Below, piece by piece: positions 47,479-59,719 of a stretch of DNA of 64,000 nucleotides. Position 1 is the first letter of the stretch. Each line of letters opens with the position of its first letter. The position numbers were made by a program, and so were the translations under genes. A model generated the notes under the pieces. The model saw only the letters and a program-made list of their open reading frames with translations. It was not told the origin of the DNA and did no database searches. Source of the stretch: Buddleja alternifolia (lineage: Eukaryota > Streptophyta > Magnoliopsida > Lamiales > Scrophulariaceae). Location: the NCBI GenBank assembly GCA_019426215.1, contig CM033400.1, forward strand, positions 11,888,568 through 11,952,567, in the 5' to 3' direction.

Positions 47479-49908
47479 AAGCACTATTTTGTAACCTTTG
47501 TTGATGATTTTTCCCGGAGAGTTTGAGTGTATACGATGAAGACAAAGGATGAAGTGTTTGAGGTATTCCTCAATTGGAAAAAGATGGTGGAAACTCAGAC
47601 TGATAAAAAGGTCAAACGTCTCCGTACAGACAATGGTGGAGAATTTAGGAGTGGTCCATTTCAGAAATTTTGTGAGGATGAAGGCATTGTCAGACACTTC
47701 ACTGTCAGACATACACCACAACAGAACGGAGTGGCAGAACGCATGAATCGGACTTTGCTGGAGAAAGTTCGGTGTATGTTATCCAATGCTGGGTTGGGTA
47801 AAGAATTTTGGGCTGAGGCTGTGACATATGCGTGTCATCTCGTTAATCGTCTACCATCTACTACTATTGATGGAAAAACACCATTAGAGAAATGGTTTGG
47901 AAAGCCTGCTGCTGATTATGATTCCTTACATGTGTTTGGTTCCGCTGCATATTATCATGTTAAGGAATCAAAGTTGGATCATAGAGCAAAGAAAGCTGTG
48001 TTCATGGGGATCACCTCTGGTATAAAAGGCTATCGCCTTTGGTGTCCAGAAACAAAGAAAATAATCTTTAGCAGAGATGTCACCTTTGATGAATCTACCG
48101 TGTTGGAAAAGGTGAATGCAGAACAGCATGATGGTACTCCCAAACAGGTGGAGTTTGAAAAGTTTGTTGTCCCAGCAGATCAAGAAACTCTTGATCATTC
48201 TCCTACGGTAGAAGGAGATTTTGAAGAAGAGGAAGTTCAACCCCAAGAACTTCCACAACAACTTGAATCAATTGCAACTAGCAAGCCAAAGAGGACAATC
48301 AGAAAGCCTGCTCGCTTTGATGATATGGTGGCTTGTGCATCTGCAATTGCCGCTGATGATGTTCCTACCACTTATATTGAAGCAGTCAAAGGACCAGAGA
48401 AAGATAAGTGGAGGATTGCCATGAGTGAAGAAATGCAGTCCCTTCATAAGAATCAAACATGGGAACTGGCCAGTCTCCCGAAGGGAAAGGAGGTAATTGG
48501 ATGCAAATGGGTATTTGCAAAGAAAGATGGATATCCTAGCCAAGGTGATGTTTGCTACAAAGCTAGATTGGTGGCCAAAGGTTACGCTCAGAAGGAGGGC
48601 ATTGATTATAATGAGGTGTTTTCTCCAGTTGTAAAACACTCCTCCATTAGAATTTTGTTGGCTTTGGTAGCACAGTTGGATTTTGAACTAGTTCAGTTGG
48701 ATGTAAAAACTGCATTTTTACATGGAGACTTGGAAGAGGAAATCTATATGACTCAGCCAGAGGGATTCAAAGTTGCTGAAAATGAAAATTTGGTTTGTAA
48801 ACTTCAAAAATCGTTGTACGGATTGAAGCAATCTCCGAGGCAGTGGTACAAGCGATTTGACAAGTTTATGATGGGAATTGGGTACACAAGAAGCAAATAC
48901 GATCATTGTGTGTATTTGCACAAGCTACAAGATGGATCCTTCATATATCTTCTTCTGTATGTTGATGATATGTTGATTGCCTCCCCGAGTCTAATAGAAA
49001 TTGAAAAGTTGAAGGCTCATTTGAAAAGGGAGTTCGAGATGAAGGATCTAGGTGAGGCGAAGAAGATTCTCGGCATGGAGATTTTCAGAGATAGAAAATT
49101 AAGGAGGCTTTGTTTGACTCAGAAACAATATCTGAGTAGGATGTTGAGGCGTTTTGGCATTGATGAAAAGTCAAAACCAGTTAGTACTCCGCTTGCTCCT
49201 CATTTTAAGCTTAGCGCCGCTTTGTCACCGAAATCTGATGCAGAACGGGAATACATGTCAAAAGTACCGTATGCAAATGCTGTTGGTAGCTTGATGTATG
49301 CTATGGTGTGTACGAGGCCTGATATTTCCCAAGCAGTGGGGGTTGTGAGCAGGTATATGCGTGATCCAGGAAAGGAACATTGGCAAGCTGTGAAATGGAT
49401 TTTGCGATACATCCATGATACAGCTGATGTTGGTTTGATATTTGAGCGGGAACATAGTCAGTATGTAGTCGGATATTGTGATTCAGACTATGCTGGTGAT
49501 TTAGATAAGCGTAGATCAACTACAGGCTACGTATTTACTCTTGCTAAAGCACCAGTCAGTTGGAAGTCTACCTTACAGTCAACGGTTGCTCTGTCTACTA
49601 CGGAAGCAGAGTATATGGCAATTTCAGAGGCTGTAAAGGAAGCAATTTGGCTTCAAGGGTTGCTTGGTGAACTGGGAATTGGACAAAAGTATGTGAAAAT
49701 ACATTGTGATAGTCAAAGTGCTATCCATTTAGCAAAGAATCAAGTTTATCATGCAAGGACGAAGCACATTGATGTTCGGTATCACTTCATAAGAGAGATA
49801 CTCGAAGAAGGTGGAGTCAGAATCGAGAAGATCCATACTACTGAGAATCCTGCTGATATGTTGACAAAAGTTTTGACTGCAATCAAGTTCAAATTTGTTT
49901 GGACTTGA
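47479..49908 (+). pseudogene. Copia F integrase-RT-RNase H polyprotein fragment
   Basis: Similarity begins at 47479 (KHYFVTFVDDFSRRV), then a Trp codon has become TGA at 47524. After it 793 codons stay open. Integrase: D in RLRTDNGGEF and E in QNGVAERMNRTLLEKV, then SLHVFGSAAYYHV. RT: EVIGCKWVFAKKDG, ARLVAKGYAQKEGIDYNEVF, QLDVKTAFLHGDLEEEIYM, SLYGLKQSPRQWYKRFDKFM and the catalytic YVDDML at 48958. RNase H: GYCDSDYAGDLDKRRSTTGY, STTEAEYMAISEA, and HCDSQSAIHLAKN. The RT and RNase H blocks appear intact, but without gag and protease the element cannot move by itself. Confidence 0.92.
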
Positions 49909-49995
49909 TCAACATTGTCAAAATTTGAAGATTGGTTTTAGTGACCCCGTTTGATGAGGAGATTGAAGATTTTGAAATTCACCAAGGTGGAGATT

Positions 49996-50477
49996 TGTTG
50001 AAGATGGCTTCATTTCAAGAAGCTAAATTATCCCACATTGGAAAATGGTTGTAAAGGGTGGTCCCTTTATCCTATAAAAGGAGACCACCTATTTACATTT
50101 AGAAATATCCCAAATTGCCTAAGTCTTTTAGCAATTTCTTCTTTCTTCCTCTATAGTTTGTAATATTTTCACTTTGGTCCTTTAGTGAAATATTTTGGTG
50201 GGGTCCGAGGACGTAGGCTAAATTAGCCGAACCTCGTTATATTTTGTTGTTCTTTATTTTGTGTTATTCTTCAAGTAGCCATTGTTAGTTATAGTTGTAG
50301 TGTTATATTATGCTATTAAATACGTCTAGTTAATTCTGTCGAGGAGATTGAGTTTTAAGCGCGACCGTTGTGACGCCTCCAATCTTTCCTGGGAATTAAA
50401 TCTAATGTGGTTTTCTAGTACAATATTTCCCTCGCTATTTCTATATTTGGTGGAATATGACTCTGAGTTCCACAACA
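49996..50477 (+). repeat. 3' LTR of Copia F
   Basis: TGTTGAAGATGGC to GTTCCACAACA, 482 bp, with CCTATAAAAGGAGACCACC as TATA-like box near 50073 and GGACGTAGGCTAAATTAGCC typical of the U5 part. No second copy in the window. Confidence 0.85.
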
Positions 50478-51106
50478 ATTTGGACTTGGACGGGATTTAT
50501 CTTCTGCATGATTGATCTTATACTATAACAAATTGGTTTTGTTTGGTTTTCTATTGGATTGGTTGGAAGCAGTTGGGAAGTAGCAAAGTTGTTACGACAA
50601 TTCACGAAATAAGAGCATAAAGATTAAAGACACAAGAATTTACGTGGTTCGGCAATTGCCTACATCCATTTGGCCAAAAAAAATAGGTAAATCAAGTATA
50701 TATTGCCTCCAAAATGGATTCCCATTAGAAACAATGGTGAACTGAAACATGGGGTACACATTTTGACGGAATTTGGCAATGTCGGGTATCAATATTGATG
50801 TGGTGCTAATATTGCGTACCAGAACTGATTTGTTCGCTTAGTCGCATTTAGTCGTATATCTACACAAAAAAGAAGAAGTAGGGACAAGGCAAGTGACCAG
50901 AAGTCGAAGTGGAAATTTTTAAATTGAGATGAAACTGGAGAACTGATTCCATTTAATTGAACTTAATATTCTGGAAAGAACAACACATTTCTTTGTATAA
51001 AAGATAACTAACGACCTAACTAACAAGCTGCAGAATTAAGTTGACTAATCAACTAACTACCAAGTACATGTAAATGTTAGATAGCTTGCATATATAAAGA
51101 TGAATA
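50478..51106. other. Spacer with an LTR-like relic
   Basis: Around 50590-50700 the words TGTTACGACAATTCACG and AAGAATTTACGTGGTTCGGC resemble ends of small Copia LTRs. No partner or duplication found; the remainder shows no feature. Confidence 0.35.
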
Positions 51107-51820
51107 GTATTTTTTTTTATCTCACATAGAGAACTTATTAAAGTTTGGAACACTATATAAAGAAACGCTCCACTTTAAGTTTAAAATAGAAACTTCGAGG
51201 GAAAATTTGGAGGAAGGCCAAAATATAAATATATTATATATATTTATATATCAAAGACCTGGCACCTGGCACCTGGCACTTGGCACCCGCACGGATCCAA
51301 GAAAATAAAATATTATTTTTTACTTTATTATTTTCGGATTTATTTATTATTTTGGAATTATTTTAAGTAGTTTATTTATTAAAGAGTTGCAATGTTTAGA
51401 AAATAATTTTTCTAAAAGATGTCTTCTCTAGAATTAATTTATAGAGTTATTTTGGACTGAATAGACACTTCTTTTCTCAAGAGTAGACACTTCCGAATTG
51501 GTGCAACCTATAAAATTAAACTAGAATTCCAAATAGCGCAACTATTCCAAAAAAGTGTTTTATGTCCATATAAACGCATTTCTTGTGCCAGATTTAATCA
51601 TCTAAGTTTTACTGCTTTCACTCTTACATAATAAAGTCTTTGAGTTGTTTTTGAAATGAAACTTCTGAAATTGATATTCGTTAAGTTTCGGGTGGTTTGT
51701 CATATCCTAGAAGTGAGTTTGCCTTTATCCCCTGTAGCAAACGTGTAGTGGGGGCAAATATCACTTTAAGAAAAGTGAAACCACGCTTCAAACCATAGAA
51801 TTTTATAAATTACGACAACA
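51107..51820 (+). repeat. LTR 1 of tandem Copia G
   Basis: Aligns with 58432-59111 along its length and with 55262-55634 over its second half. It ends AAATTACGACAACA. The left edge is approximate. A short CCTGGCA repeat (51257-51287) is unique to this copy. Confidence 0.8.
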
Positions 51821-53123
51821 ATCTTAAAGTGATATTATTTTTATTTTTCAATGGAGTCTGGTTCGAAGATGATGAATCAAGAAGTTGTCAAATTGAACTA
51901 TTTCGGTGGGACAAACTATGCCCGCTGGAAGGATAAGATGATATTTCTGCTAACGTTCCTAAAGATTGCCTATGTGTTGGACCCGAATGAGCCTGCTACA
52001 GAGCCAAGGGCTGATGATATTGATGAAGTTAAAGCACCACGAGTGAAGAGGGGTGAAGATGAAGTGTTGTGCGCCGTGGACATATTCTCAACATACTGTC
52101 CTGTTGTCTATTTGACTTGTATTCATCAATCAAGTCACCACTGGAAATCTGGAATACTTTGGAGCAGAAATACAATAACGAAAAGCAAGGCACAGATAAG
52201 TTTCTTACTATGAAAATACTTTGAATTTTCTATGCGTGATGAGTCTTCTATCATGGATCAAGTGCATGAGATGCAAATTTATGTTTCTAAACTTACAGAT
52301 TTGAAAATTGAAATTCCAACTGCAATACAAGTTGGGGCAATTACTGCCAAACTTCCTGTTAGTTGGAATAACTATAGAAAGAAATTACTCCATTCTATTG
52401 AAGATTTTTCTGTGGACCAGTTGTTGAAGCATCTACGAATTGAAGAGGAAACTCGTATTCGTGATAAGATGTATCAAGTATAAACTGGTTCAAAAGTGAA
52501 CTTTATTTCAGAAAAGAAGAAATATTGGAATCCAAATGGTGGAGGAAATAAAAGAAAGTTTTCCGAGAATTATTCCAACAAGAAAAAGAATGTCACATGT
52601 TATAATTGTGGCAAGAAAGGGCATATCAAAAGAGATTTTCGTTTCAGAAGAAGCAAAAGAAGGAAGAAGCACCCAAAATTCAAGTGACTGAAAGTAATGT
52701 AGAAGAAATTGTTGCTATGGTTTCTAATGGCATATAGGCAGGGTCACTGAATTAAACATGGCTGCAGCGATTAAGTCATTTGATTGGTGGTACGATTCTA
52801 GTGCGACGGTTCATGTTTATAATGACAAGAATCATTTTAAGAATTATGAAATTGTTGCAGAAGGATAACAAGTTTTGATGGGGAATGCAAACACATCACC
52901 AGTTCATGGCAAAGGAAATGTGGAAATGCAACTAACATCGGGAAAGATGTTACTGCTCACAAACGTTCTTTATGATCCAGAAATTTGTAAGAATTCGGTG
53001 TCTGCTTCACTTCTTTGCAAGAAAGGCTTGAAGACCGTGATTGAGAGTCATCAATTAGTCTTAACCAAAAATAGTGTTTTTCTTGGAAAAGGTACTATCT
53101 TGATGGAATGTTCAAGATATGCA

Positions 53124-53128
53124 CTATT
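53124..53128. other. Target-site duplication of solo LTR A4, left
   Basis: CTATT, repeated at 54625-54629. Confidence 0.92.
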
Positions 53129-54624
53129 TGGTGGTCCCAAGTGGCATACGAAAGGGTCTAGAAGGGGGGAGGGGGGTTGAATAGATCCTGAAGTCTTTTT
53201 AGACTTCAAAAATTTCGTATCACTTAAATATTTTTGAACGCTTGGAGTACTGAGCGCTTGGGTCAAACGCTTCAGAGTAGTTAACTTAGACTTAGTGATT
53301 TCAGCCGTTTACCAAAGTAGGGCAACGCTTAGATCGCTTAATCAGGGTTAGCACAGCGGAAATGATTTTTAGCGTTCTTTTAGATAATTTAATCGCTTTG
53401 CAATTTTATTTGTCTTTTTCAGAATAATATAATGTGATGAATATAAGACAATAAAATATAAATGACACAATAATTTGTAAGGTTCACTGGGTGATGTAAT
53501 CTCAGCTACGTCCTTCTTCTCCTTTTTCACTTGGAGGAATTTACTATGATGATTATCAAAGAATCACACAGAAACTTCTACAAAATAGTAATGGATGAAA
53601 ATGATCTTGGGCTCCTTGATCACACAGACTTCAGCACCAATGAAGATCGCCTTCTTCAAGCTTCTCTCACTTAGAAATACTGCCTGAAAGGGGTACAACA
53701 ACTTTTCTCACTCAGATGAAAGGTTGAAGGTTATCTCTAGGGTTTTGTTTGTTTTTGGAAAGATCAAACAACTTGTAATATCTCAAGTGGAATTTGGATT
53801 TCTTCTTTAGAAGATGTTTGAGATATTTTGGTGACTGTTTGGAATGTATGTAAAAAGCTTGAAGGTTTTGACTATGGAGTTTCAAAGCTTTTTTACAGCA
53901 GGAGTATATGAATATTTTTCAATAATAGTTTTCTCGCGTGTTTTCTTTTGAGGGTTTTGTTTGGGTGGTATTTATAGACACTTTCTTGAGATCTGTCCGT
54001 TGGACACATGTAGGAGCGTGTCATTCACGCGGAGAGTGAATATACCCAAGTTCTGACATTCTTGAAAATCTGCTGGGGCCGATTGGACGGGAGCAGTTTT
54101 AATCTCTGAAATTCTGACAGTCTGAGTAAAAAAGGTGGCTTGTCCACAAGTCATAGTAGCTTATCACATTTAATGCTCTTATCAGGCATTTAATGCATTT
54201 GAATTTATTTCCCGTTGGAAATAAATGTCCGTTGAATGATTGCATTTAAGTCCTTCATGACTTGAGGATTTATTTCAGGTGAATCTTACATCCATCGCTT
54301 GAGACAATTTGAGCGCTTGATCCATGTATCCTGAAATAGGTTCCTTTAGCGTTTGACGGACGCTAAGAGACAAATCTTCATCTCTGGTTGACTTCAGACG
54401 CTGGTCTTCAACTTCTTCTCTAATAGACTCACCTAAAATTCTACTAGCGATTCAGTTACTAAGACTTAGTCTAAAATCTACAAAGATAAAAATTACAAGC
54501 CTAAACAAAATTACAAACTTTCAAACGCTTAAACAATGAAAACATAAACTTACATTTTATTTGGGGTCTAACAATGAATCCTATCTTGTCATCATCAAAA
54601 CATCTAACATGAAATTTCCTAACA
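53129..54624 (-). mobile_element. Solo LTR of Copia family A (A4), inverted
   Basis: 1496 bp. On the plus strand it reads TGGTGGTCCCAAGTGGC to ATGAAATTTCCTAACA, the reverse complement of the LTR at 8036. Perfect CTATT duplications. The tandem copy of Copia G at the matching site (about 56670) has no insertion. Confidence 0.93.
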
Positions 54625-55261
54625 CTATTACTAATTATATTAATAAAATAAATATTTCTGCTTATTTTGTTAAGTGATCTTTATTTTCTTTGTGGCACAG
54701 TAGTTTAGGACAAGTATGGTTTGATGAATTTAAATTTTATGAATAAGCATGGTTTGATGAATTATGATAAACAACAGAATGAAAAATGTGAAATATGTGT
54801 CCAAGCAAAAATGTGTAAGAAACCTTTTCCAAAGGCTGAAAGAAATTCAATTTTGCTAGAACTCGTACATTCTGATATTTGTGAATTAAATGGCATTTTA
54901 ACTCGTGGAAAATAGATATTTTATTACATTTACTGATGATTATTCTCCTTTTACTTATGTATATCTTATGAAAAGTAAAGATGAAGCATTTGATAAATTT
55001 AAATCTTTTAAATCCATATTTGAAAATCAAAAGGGTAAGAAAATTAAAATTCTTCGAAGAGATCGAGGAGGTGAACATTTTCCTAATGATTTTATTTCCC
55101 ATTGTGAAGATAATGGTATCATACATCAATGTAGTGCACCATATACTCCACAACAAAACGGTTTGGCAGAAAGAAAAAATAGGGCATTAGTTGAAATGGC
55201 TAATATTATGCTTTTAAATGCAAATCTGCCAAAGAATTTGTGGGGTGAAATTAATTTTGGA

Positions 55262-55634
55262 AGATATTTTTGACTAAATAGACACTTCTTTTCTCAAGAG
55301 TAGACACTTCCGAATTGGTGTAGCCTTTAAAATTAAGTTAGAATTCCAAATAACGCAACTATTCCAAAAAAGTGTTTTATGTCTATATAAACGCATTTCT
55401 TGTGTCAGATTTAATCATCTAATTTTTACTGCATTCACTCTTACATAATAAAGTTTTTGAGTTGTTCTTGAAAAAAGACTTCTGAAACTACTATTCGTTA
55501 AGTCTCGGGTGGTTTGTCGTTCCTAGAAGTGAATTTGCACTTATCCCCGAGCAAACGTGTAGTGGGGGAAAATATCACTTTAAGAAAAGTGAAATCACGC
55601 TTCCAACCATAGCTTTTTATAAATTACAACAACA
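55262..55634 (+). repeat. LTR 2 of tandem Copia G, 5'-truncated
   Basis: Corresponds to the second half of LTR 1, from GACTAAATAGACACTTC to AAATTACAACAACA. It is shared between the two internal copies. Confidence 0.82.
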
Positions 55635-55664
55635 ATCTTAAAGTGATATTATTTTTATTTTTCA

Positions 55665-58431
55665 ATGGAGTCTGGTTCGAAGATGATGAATCAAGAAGTT
55701 GTCAAACTGAATTGTTTTGATGGGACAAACTATCCCCAATGGAAGAATAAGATGATGTTTCTTACTATGAAAATACTTTGAATTTTCTATGCGTGATGAG
55801 TCTTCTATCATGGATCAAGTGCATGAGATGCAAATTTATGTTTCTAAACTTACAGATTTGAAAATTGAAATTCCAACTGCAATACAAGTTGGGGCAATTA
55901 CTGCCAAACTTCCTGTTAGTTGGAATAACTATAGAAAGAAATTACTCCATTCTACTGAAGATTTTTCTGTGGACCAGTTGTTGAAGCATCTACGAATTGA
56001 AGAGGAAACTCGTATTCGTGATAAGATGTATCAAGTATAAACTGGTTCAAAAGTGAACTTTATTTCAGAAAAGAAGAAATATTGGAATCCAAATGGTGGA
56101 GGAAATAAAAGAAAGTTTTCCGAGAATGATTCCAACAAGAAAAAGATTGTCATGTGTTATAATTGTGGCAAGAAAGGGCATATCAAAAGAGATTTTCGTT
56201 TCAGAAGAAGCAAAAGAAGGAAGAAGCACCCAAAATTCAAGTGACTGAAAGTAATGTAGAAGAAATTGTTGCTATGGTTTCTAATTGGCATATAGGCAGG
56301 GTCACTGAATTAAACATGGCTGCAGCGGTTAAGTCATTTGATTGGTGGTACGATTCTGGTGCGAAGGTTCATGTTTGTAATGACAAGAATCGTTTTAAGA
56401 ATTATGAAATTGTTGCAGAAGGATAACAAGTTTTGATGGGGAATGCAAACACAACACCAGTTCATGGCAAAGGAAATGTGGAAATGCAAATTACATCGGG
56501 AAAGATGTTACTGCTCACAAACGTTCTTTATGATCCAGAAATTTGTAAGAATTTGGTGTCTGCTTCACTTCTTTGCAAGAAAGGCTTGAAGACCGTGATT
56601 GAGAGTCATCAATTAGTCTTAACCAAAAATGGTGTTTTTGTTGGAAAAGGATACTATTGTGATGGAATGTTCAAGCTATGTACGGTTACAAATAATATTA
56701 ATAAAATAAATAGTTCTGCTTATTTTGTTAAGTATTCTTTATTTGCTTTGTGGCATAATCGTTTAGGACACGTAAATTATTGTTATTTAAATTTTATGAA
56801 TAAGCATGGTTTGATAAATTATGATAAACAAGAGAATGAAAAATGTGAAATATGTGTCCAAGCAAAAATGTGTAAGAAACCTTTTCCAAATGCTGAAAGA
56901 AATTCAATTTTGCTAGAACTCGTACATTCTGATATTTGTGAATTAAATGACATTTTAACTCGTGGGAAATAGATATTTCATTACATTTACCGATGATTAT
57001 TCTCGTTTTACCTATGTATATATTATGAAAGTAAAGATGAAGCATTTGATAAATTTAAATCTTTTAAATCCATAGTTGAAAATCAAAAGGGTAAGAAAAT
57101 TGAAATTCTTCGAAGTGATCGAGGAGGTGAATATTTTCCTAATGTTTTGATTTCCTATTGTGAAGATAATGGTATCATACATCAATGTAGTGCACCATAT
57201 ATTACACAACAAAACGGTTTGGCATAAAGAAAAATTAGGACATTAGTTGAAATGGCTAATGCTATGCTTTTAAATGCAAATCTGCCAAAGAATTTGTGGG
57301 GTGAGGCTTTATTAACAGCTTGTCATGTGCACAACAGAGTACCTTCAAAGAAAATCCAAGTTTCTTCAAATGAATTATGGCAAGGACGAAAACCAAACCT
57401 AAGTTATCTTAGAGTTTGGGGATGCTTGGCTTTCTATAGAGTTCCTGAACATAAGAAAACAAACCTAGGACCAAGAGCTCTAAGAAGTGTGTTTGTAGGT
57501 TATATATGCTGAAAATTCAAAAGTTTATAGGCTTTTGGATTTGGATTCAAATGTTATTGTAGAATCAAGAGATATAGAATTTTTTGAAAATAAATTCGCT
57601 AGTGATTCTACTGTACAACCTACTCAAACACAAGAAATAGATCCAAACTTCAACTCGAGGAATAAAACTAAATTGGTCGATATTCCTGTGGAACCAAGAA
57701 GAAGCCAAAGACCAAGAAAAAAATACAAATTAGTTTCTGATTTCTTATCTTATATTGTTGAAGGTGATAGAAATAAAATTATAATTAATAAAATACCTAT
57801 TCTACTAAATGTAGAAGGTGATCCTAAAACATTTAGTGAAGCCATAGCTTCAAGAGATTCTGCATTTTGGAAGGAGGCAATTAATGATGAAATGGACTCA
57901 TTGTTAGCAAACAACACTTGTGTTCTTTCAGACTTACCTCATGGTTCAAAAGCTATAGGATGTAAATGGGTATTTAGGAGAAAGCATAATACCGATGGAT
58001 CTATTCAAACATTTAAAGCAAGACTAGGTGCTAAAGATTTCAAACAAAAAGAAGTTATTGATTATTTCGACACTTATGCACCAGTGGCTAAAATAGCGTC
58101 CATTAGAGTGCTTGTAACACTGGCATCAATTTATAAGTTGTGTGTATACCAAATGGATGTTAAAACAACCTTCTTAAATGGTGATTTAAGTCAAGAAGTA
58201 TATATGGAACAATCCGAAGGTTTTATCTTGCCTGGAAATGAAAAGAAAGATTCCAAGTTAGTTAAATCCTTGTATGGTTTAAAGCAGCCCCAAAACAATG
58301 ACATGAAAAATTTGATACTGTAATATTATCTTTTGGGTTTAGGGATAATACGGTTGATAAGTGCATTTATTCGAAATTTAATAATGATTATGGTGTTATT
58401 ATATGCTTATATGTTGATGATATGCTTATTG
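55665..58431 (+). pseudogene. Copia G, second internal copy (gag-pol remnant)
   Basis: Nearly identical to the first copy where both exist, but with about 430 bp of gag deleted near 55757. It shares the frameshift in LTMKYFEFS, the stop after RDKMYQV (56038-56040) and the Cys-to-Phe change in the zinc knuckle. It goes further: protease (WWYDSGAKVHVCND), integrase with breaks near 56970 and 57226, LRVWGCLAFYRVP, and RT at 57535-58323 ([50 protein letters not shown]), then CLYVDDMLIV near 58405. RNase H is missing; the sequence passes straight into LTR 3. Confidence 0.87.
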
Positions 58432-59111
58432 TGTTTTTTTCCCCACATAGAGAACTTATTAAAGTTGGAAAACTATATAAAGAAGGGCTCCACTTGAAGT
58501 TTAAAATAGAAACTTGGAGAGAAAATTTGGAGAAAGGCCAAAATATAGATATATTATGTATATTTATATATCAAAGACACGTGGCATGCGCACTGATCCA
58601 AGAAAGTAAAATATTATTTTTTATTTTATTATTTTCGAATTTATTTAATATTTTGGAATTATTTTAAGTAGTTTATTTATTAAAGAGTTGCAATGTTTGA
58701 TTTTTCTAAAATATGTCTTCTCTAGAATTAATTTCTGGAGTTAATTTTGACTGAATAAACACTTCTTTTCTCAAGAGTAGACACTTCCGAATTGGTGCAA
58801 CCTTTAAAATGAAACTAGAATTCCAAATAACGCAACTATTCCGAAAAAGTGTTTTATGTCTATATAAACACATTTCTTGTGCCAGATTTAATCATCTATT
58901 TTTTACTGCTTTCACTTTTACATAATAAAGTCTTTAAGTTATTTTTGAAAGGAGACTTCCGAAATCGCTATTCATTAAGTCTCGGGGTTTGTCGTATCCT
59001 AGAAGTGAATTTGCATTTATCCCAGTAGCAAATGTGTAGTGGAGACAAATATCACTTTAAGAAAAGTGAAATCGCGCTTCAAACCATAGAATTTTATAAA
59101 TTACCACAACA
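58432..59111 (+). repeat. LTR 3 of tandem Copia G
   Basis: Aligns with LTR 1 and ends AAATTACCACAACA. After 59111 the sequence diverges from the leader that follows LTR 1 and LTR 2, which fixes the LTR end. The left edge is approximate. Confidence 0.8.
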
Positions 59112-59156
59112 GTAAAGTTACACTCTCTAAAACTACAAAGCATAAATACAATTCAC

Positions 59157-59175
59157 TCCCCCCCCCCCCCCCCCC
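59157..59175. repeat. Poly-C tract
   Basis: About 19 C residues followed by a short A run; its length should be treated with caution. Confidence 0.8.
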
Positions 59176-59189
59176 AAAAAAACCCAACT

Positions 59190-59690
59190 AAAGTTTGGAT
59201 CTGTCTGAAAATATCAATAAATCCAAACTTGTCAAGTGAGTATTTGTGCCTGTCCCTTCCAAGTCCTTTTGTCAACAGATCAGCCGGTTAATGTTCACTC
59301 CTTAAATATTCAGTACAAATCACACCCTTTTGGATTAAATCCCTTATCATATGACAATCAACTTCTAAGGATTTTGTTCTTTCAAGAATACTTGATTACT
59401 AGGTATACTCTTAGCTGGTCTGCTATCATTGTATATCTTCACTTGTTTTTTCAATTCAACTCGCAAATCCTTTAGAACTTCAATCAGCTAAATTACGTCA
59501 CATGATGTTGCTGCTATAGATCTATATTATGGCTCACATGATGATCTAGCAATAGTCTTCTGCTTTTTTGTTTTCCAAGAAATCAGTGTATCATGACCAT
59601 GTTGAACAAAGAATCCTGACAAGGATTTCCTTGTCATTAAGCATGATGAAAGTCTGCATAACTATAGGTATTTAACTCCAATTTACTATT
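59190..59690 (-). pseudogene. Copia RNase H relic
   Basis: Reading the minus strand gives LISWKTKKQKTIARSSCE, then YRSIAATSCDVI, IEVLKDLRV and, further on, RPADLLTKGLGRDKY, the order of the Copia RNase H domain and its tail. Stops and shifts are frequent. No LTR belonging to it was identified. Confidence 0.75.
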
Positions 59691-59719
59691 TTTTAAGACA
59701 TAAAATTTTTAAGTCTAGG

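Larger units (their letters stand above)
47479..50477 (+). mobile_element. Copia retrotransposon F, 5'-truncated, with 3' LTR
   Basis: Starts within the integrase domain; no 5' LTR, gag or protease lies upstream. It then holds uninterrupted integrase C-terminal, RT and RNase H regions, a polypurine tract (AAGGTGGAGAT at about 49984-49994) and a 482-bp 3' LTR. Protein motifs are of the Tork/Tnt1 type. Its left edge lies about 280 bp downstream of the NAC stop codon. Confidence 0.9.
51851..55261 (+). pseudogene. Copia G, first internal copy (gag-pol remnant)
   Basis: Gag starts at 51851 (MESGSKMMNQEVVKLNYFGG) with a UBN2-type gag, frameshifts near 52075 and near 52215, and continues at 52232-52483 with IMDQVHEMQIYVSKLTDLKI. 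A stop at 52481 precedes the zinc knuckle CYNCGKKGHIKRDF, in which the last Cys is Phe. A protease-like region follows (WWYDSSATVHVYND, Gly of DSG lost). Solo LTR A4 is inserted at 53129-54624. Beyond it come the pre-integrase zinc region (CEICVQAKMCKKPFP) and integrase to ERKNRALVEMANIML, which then joins the middle of LTR 2 at about 55262 through a deletion. RT and RNase H are missing. Confidence 0.85.
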
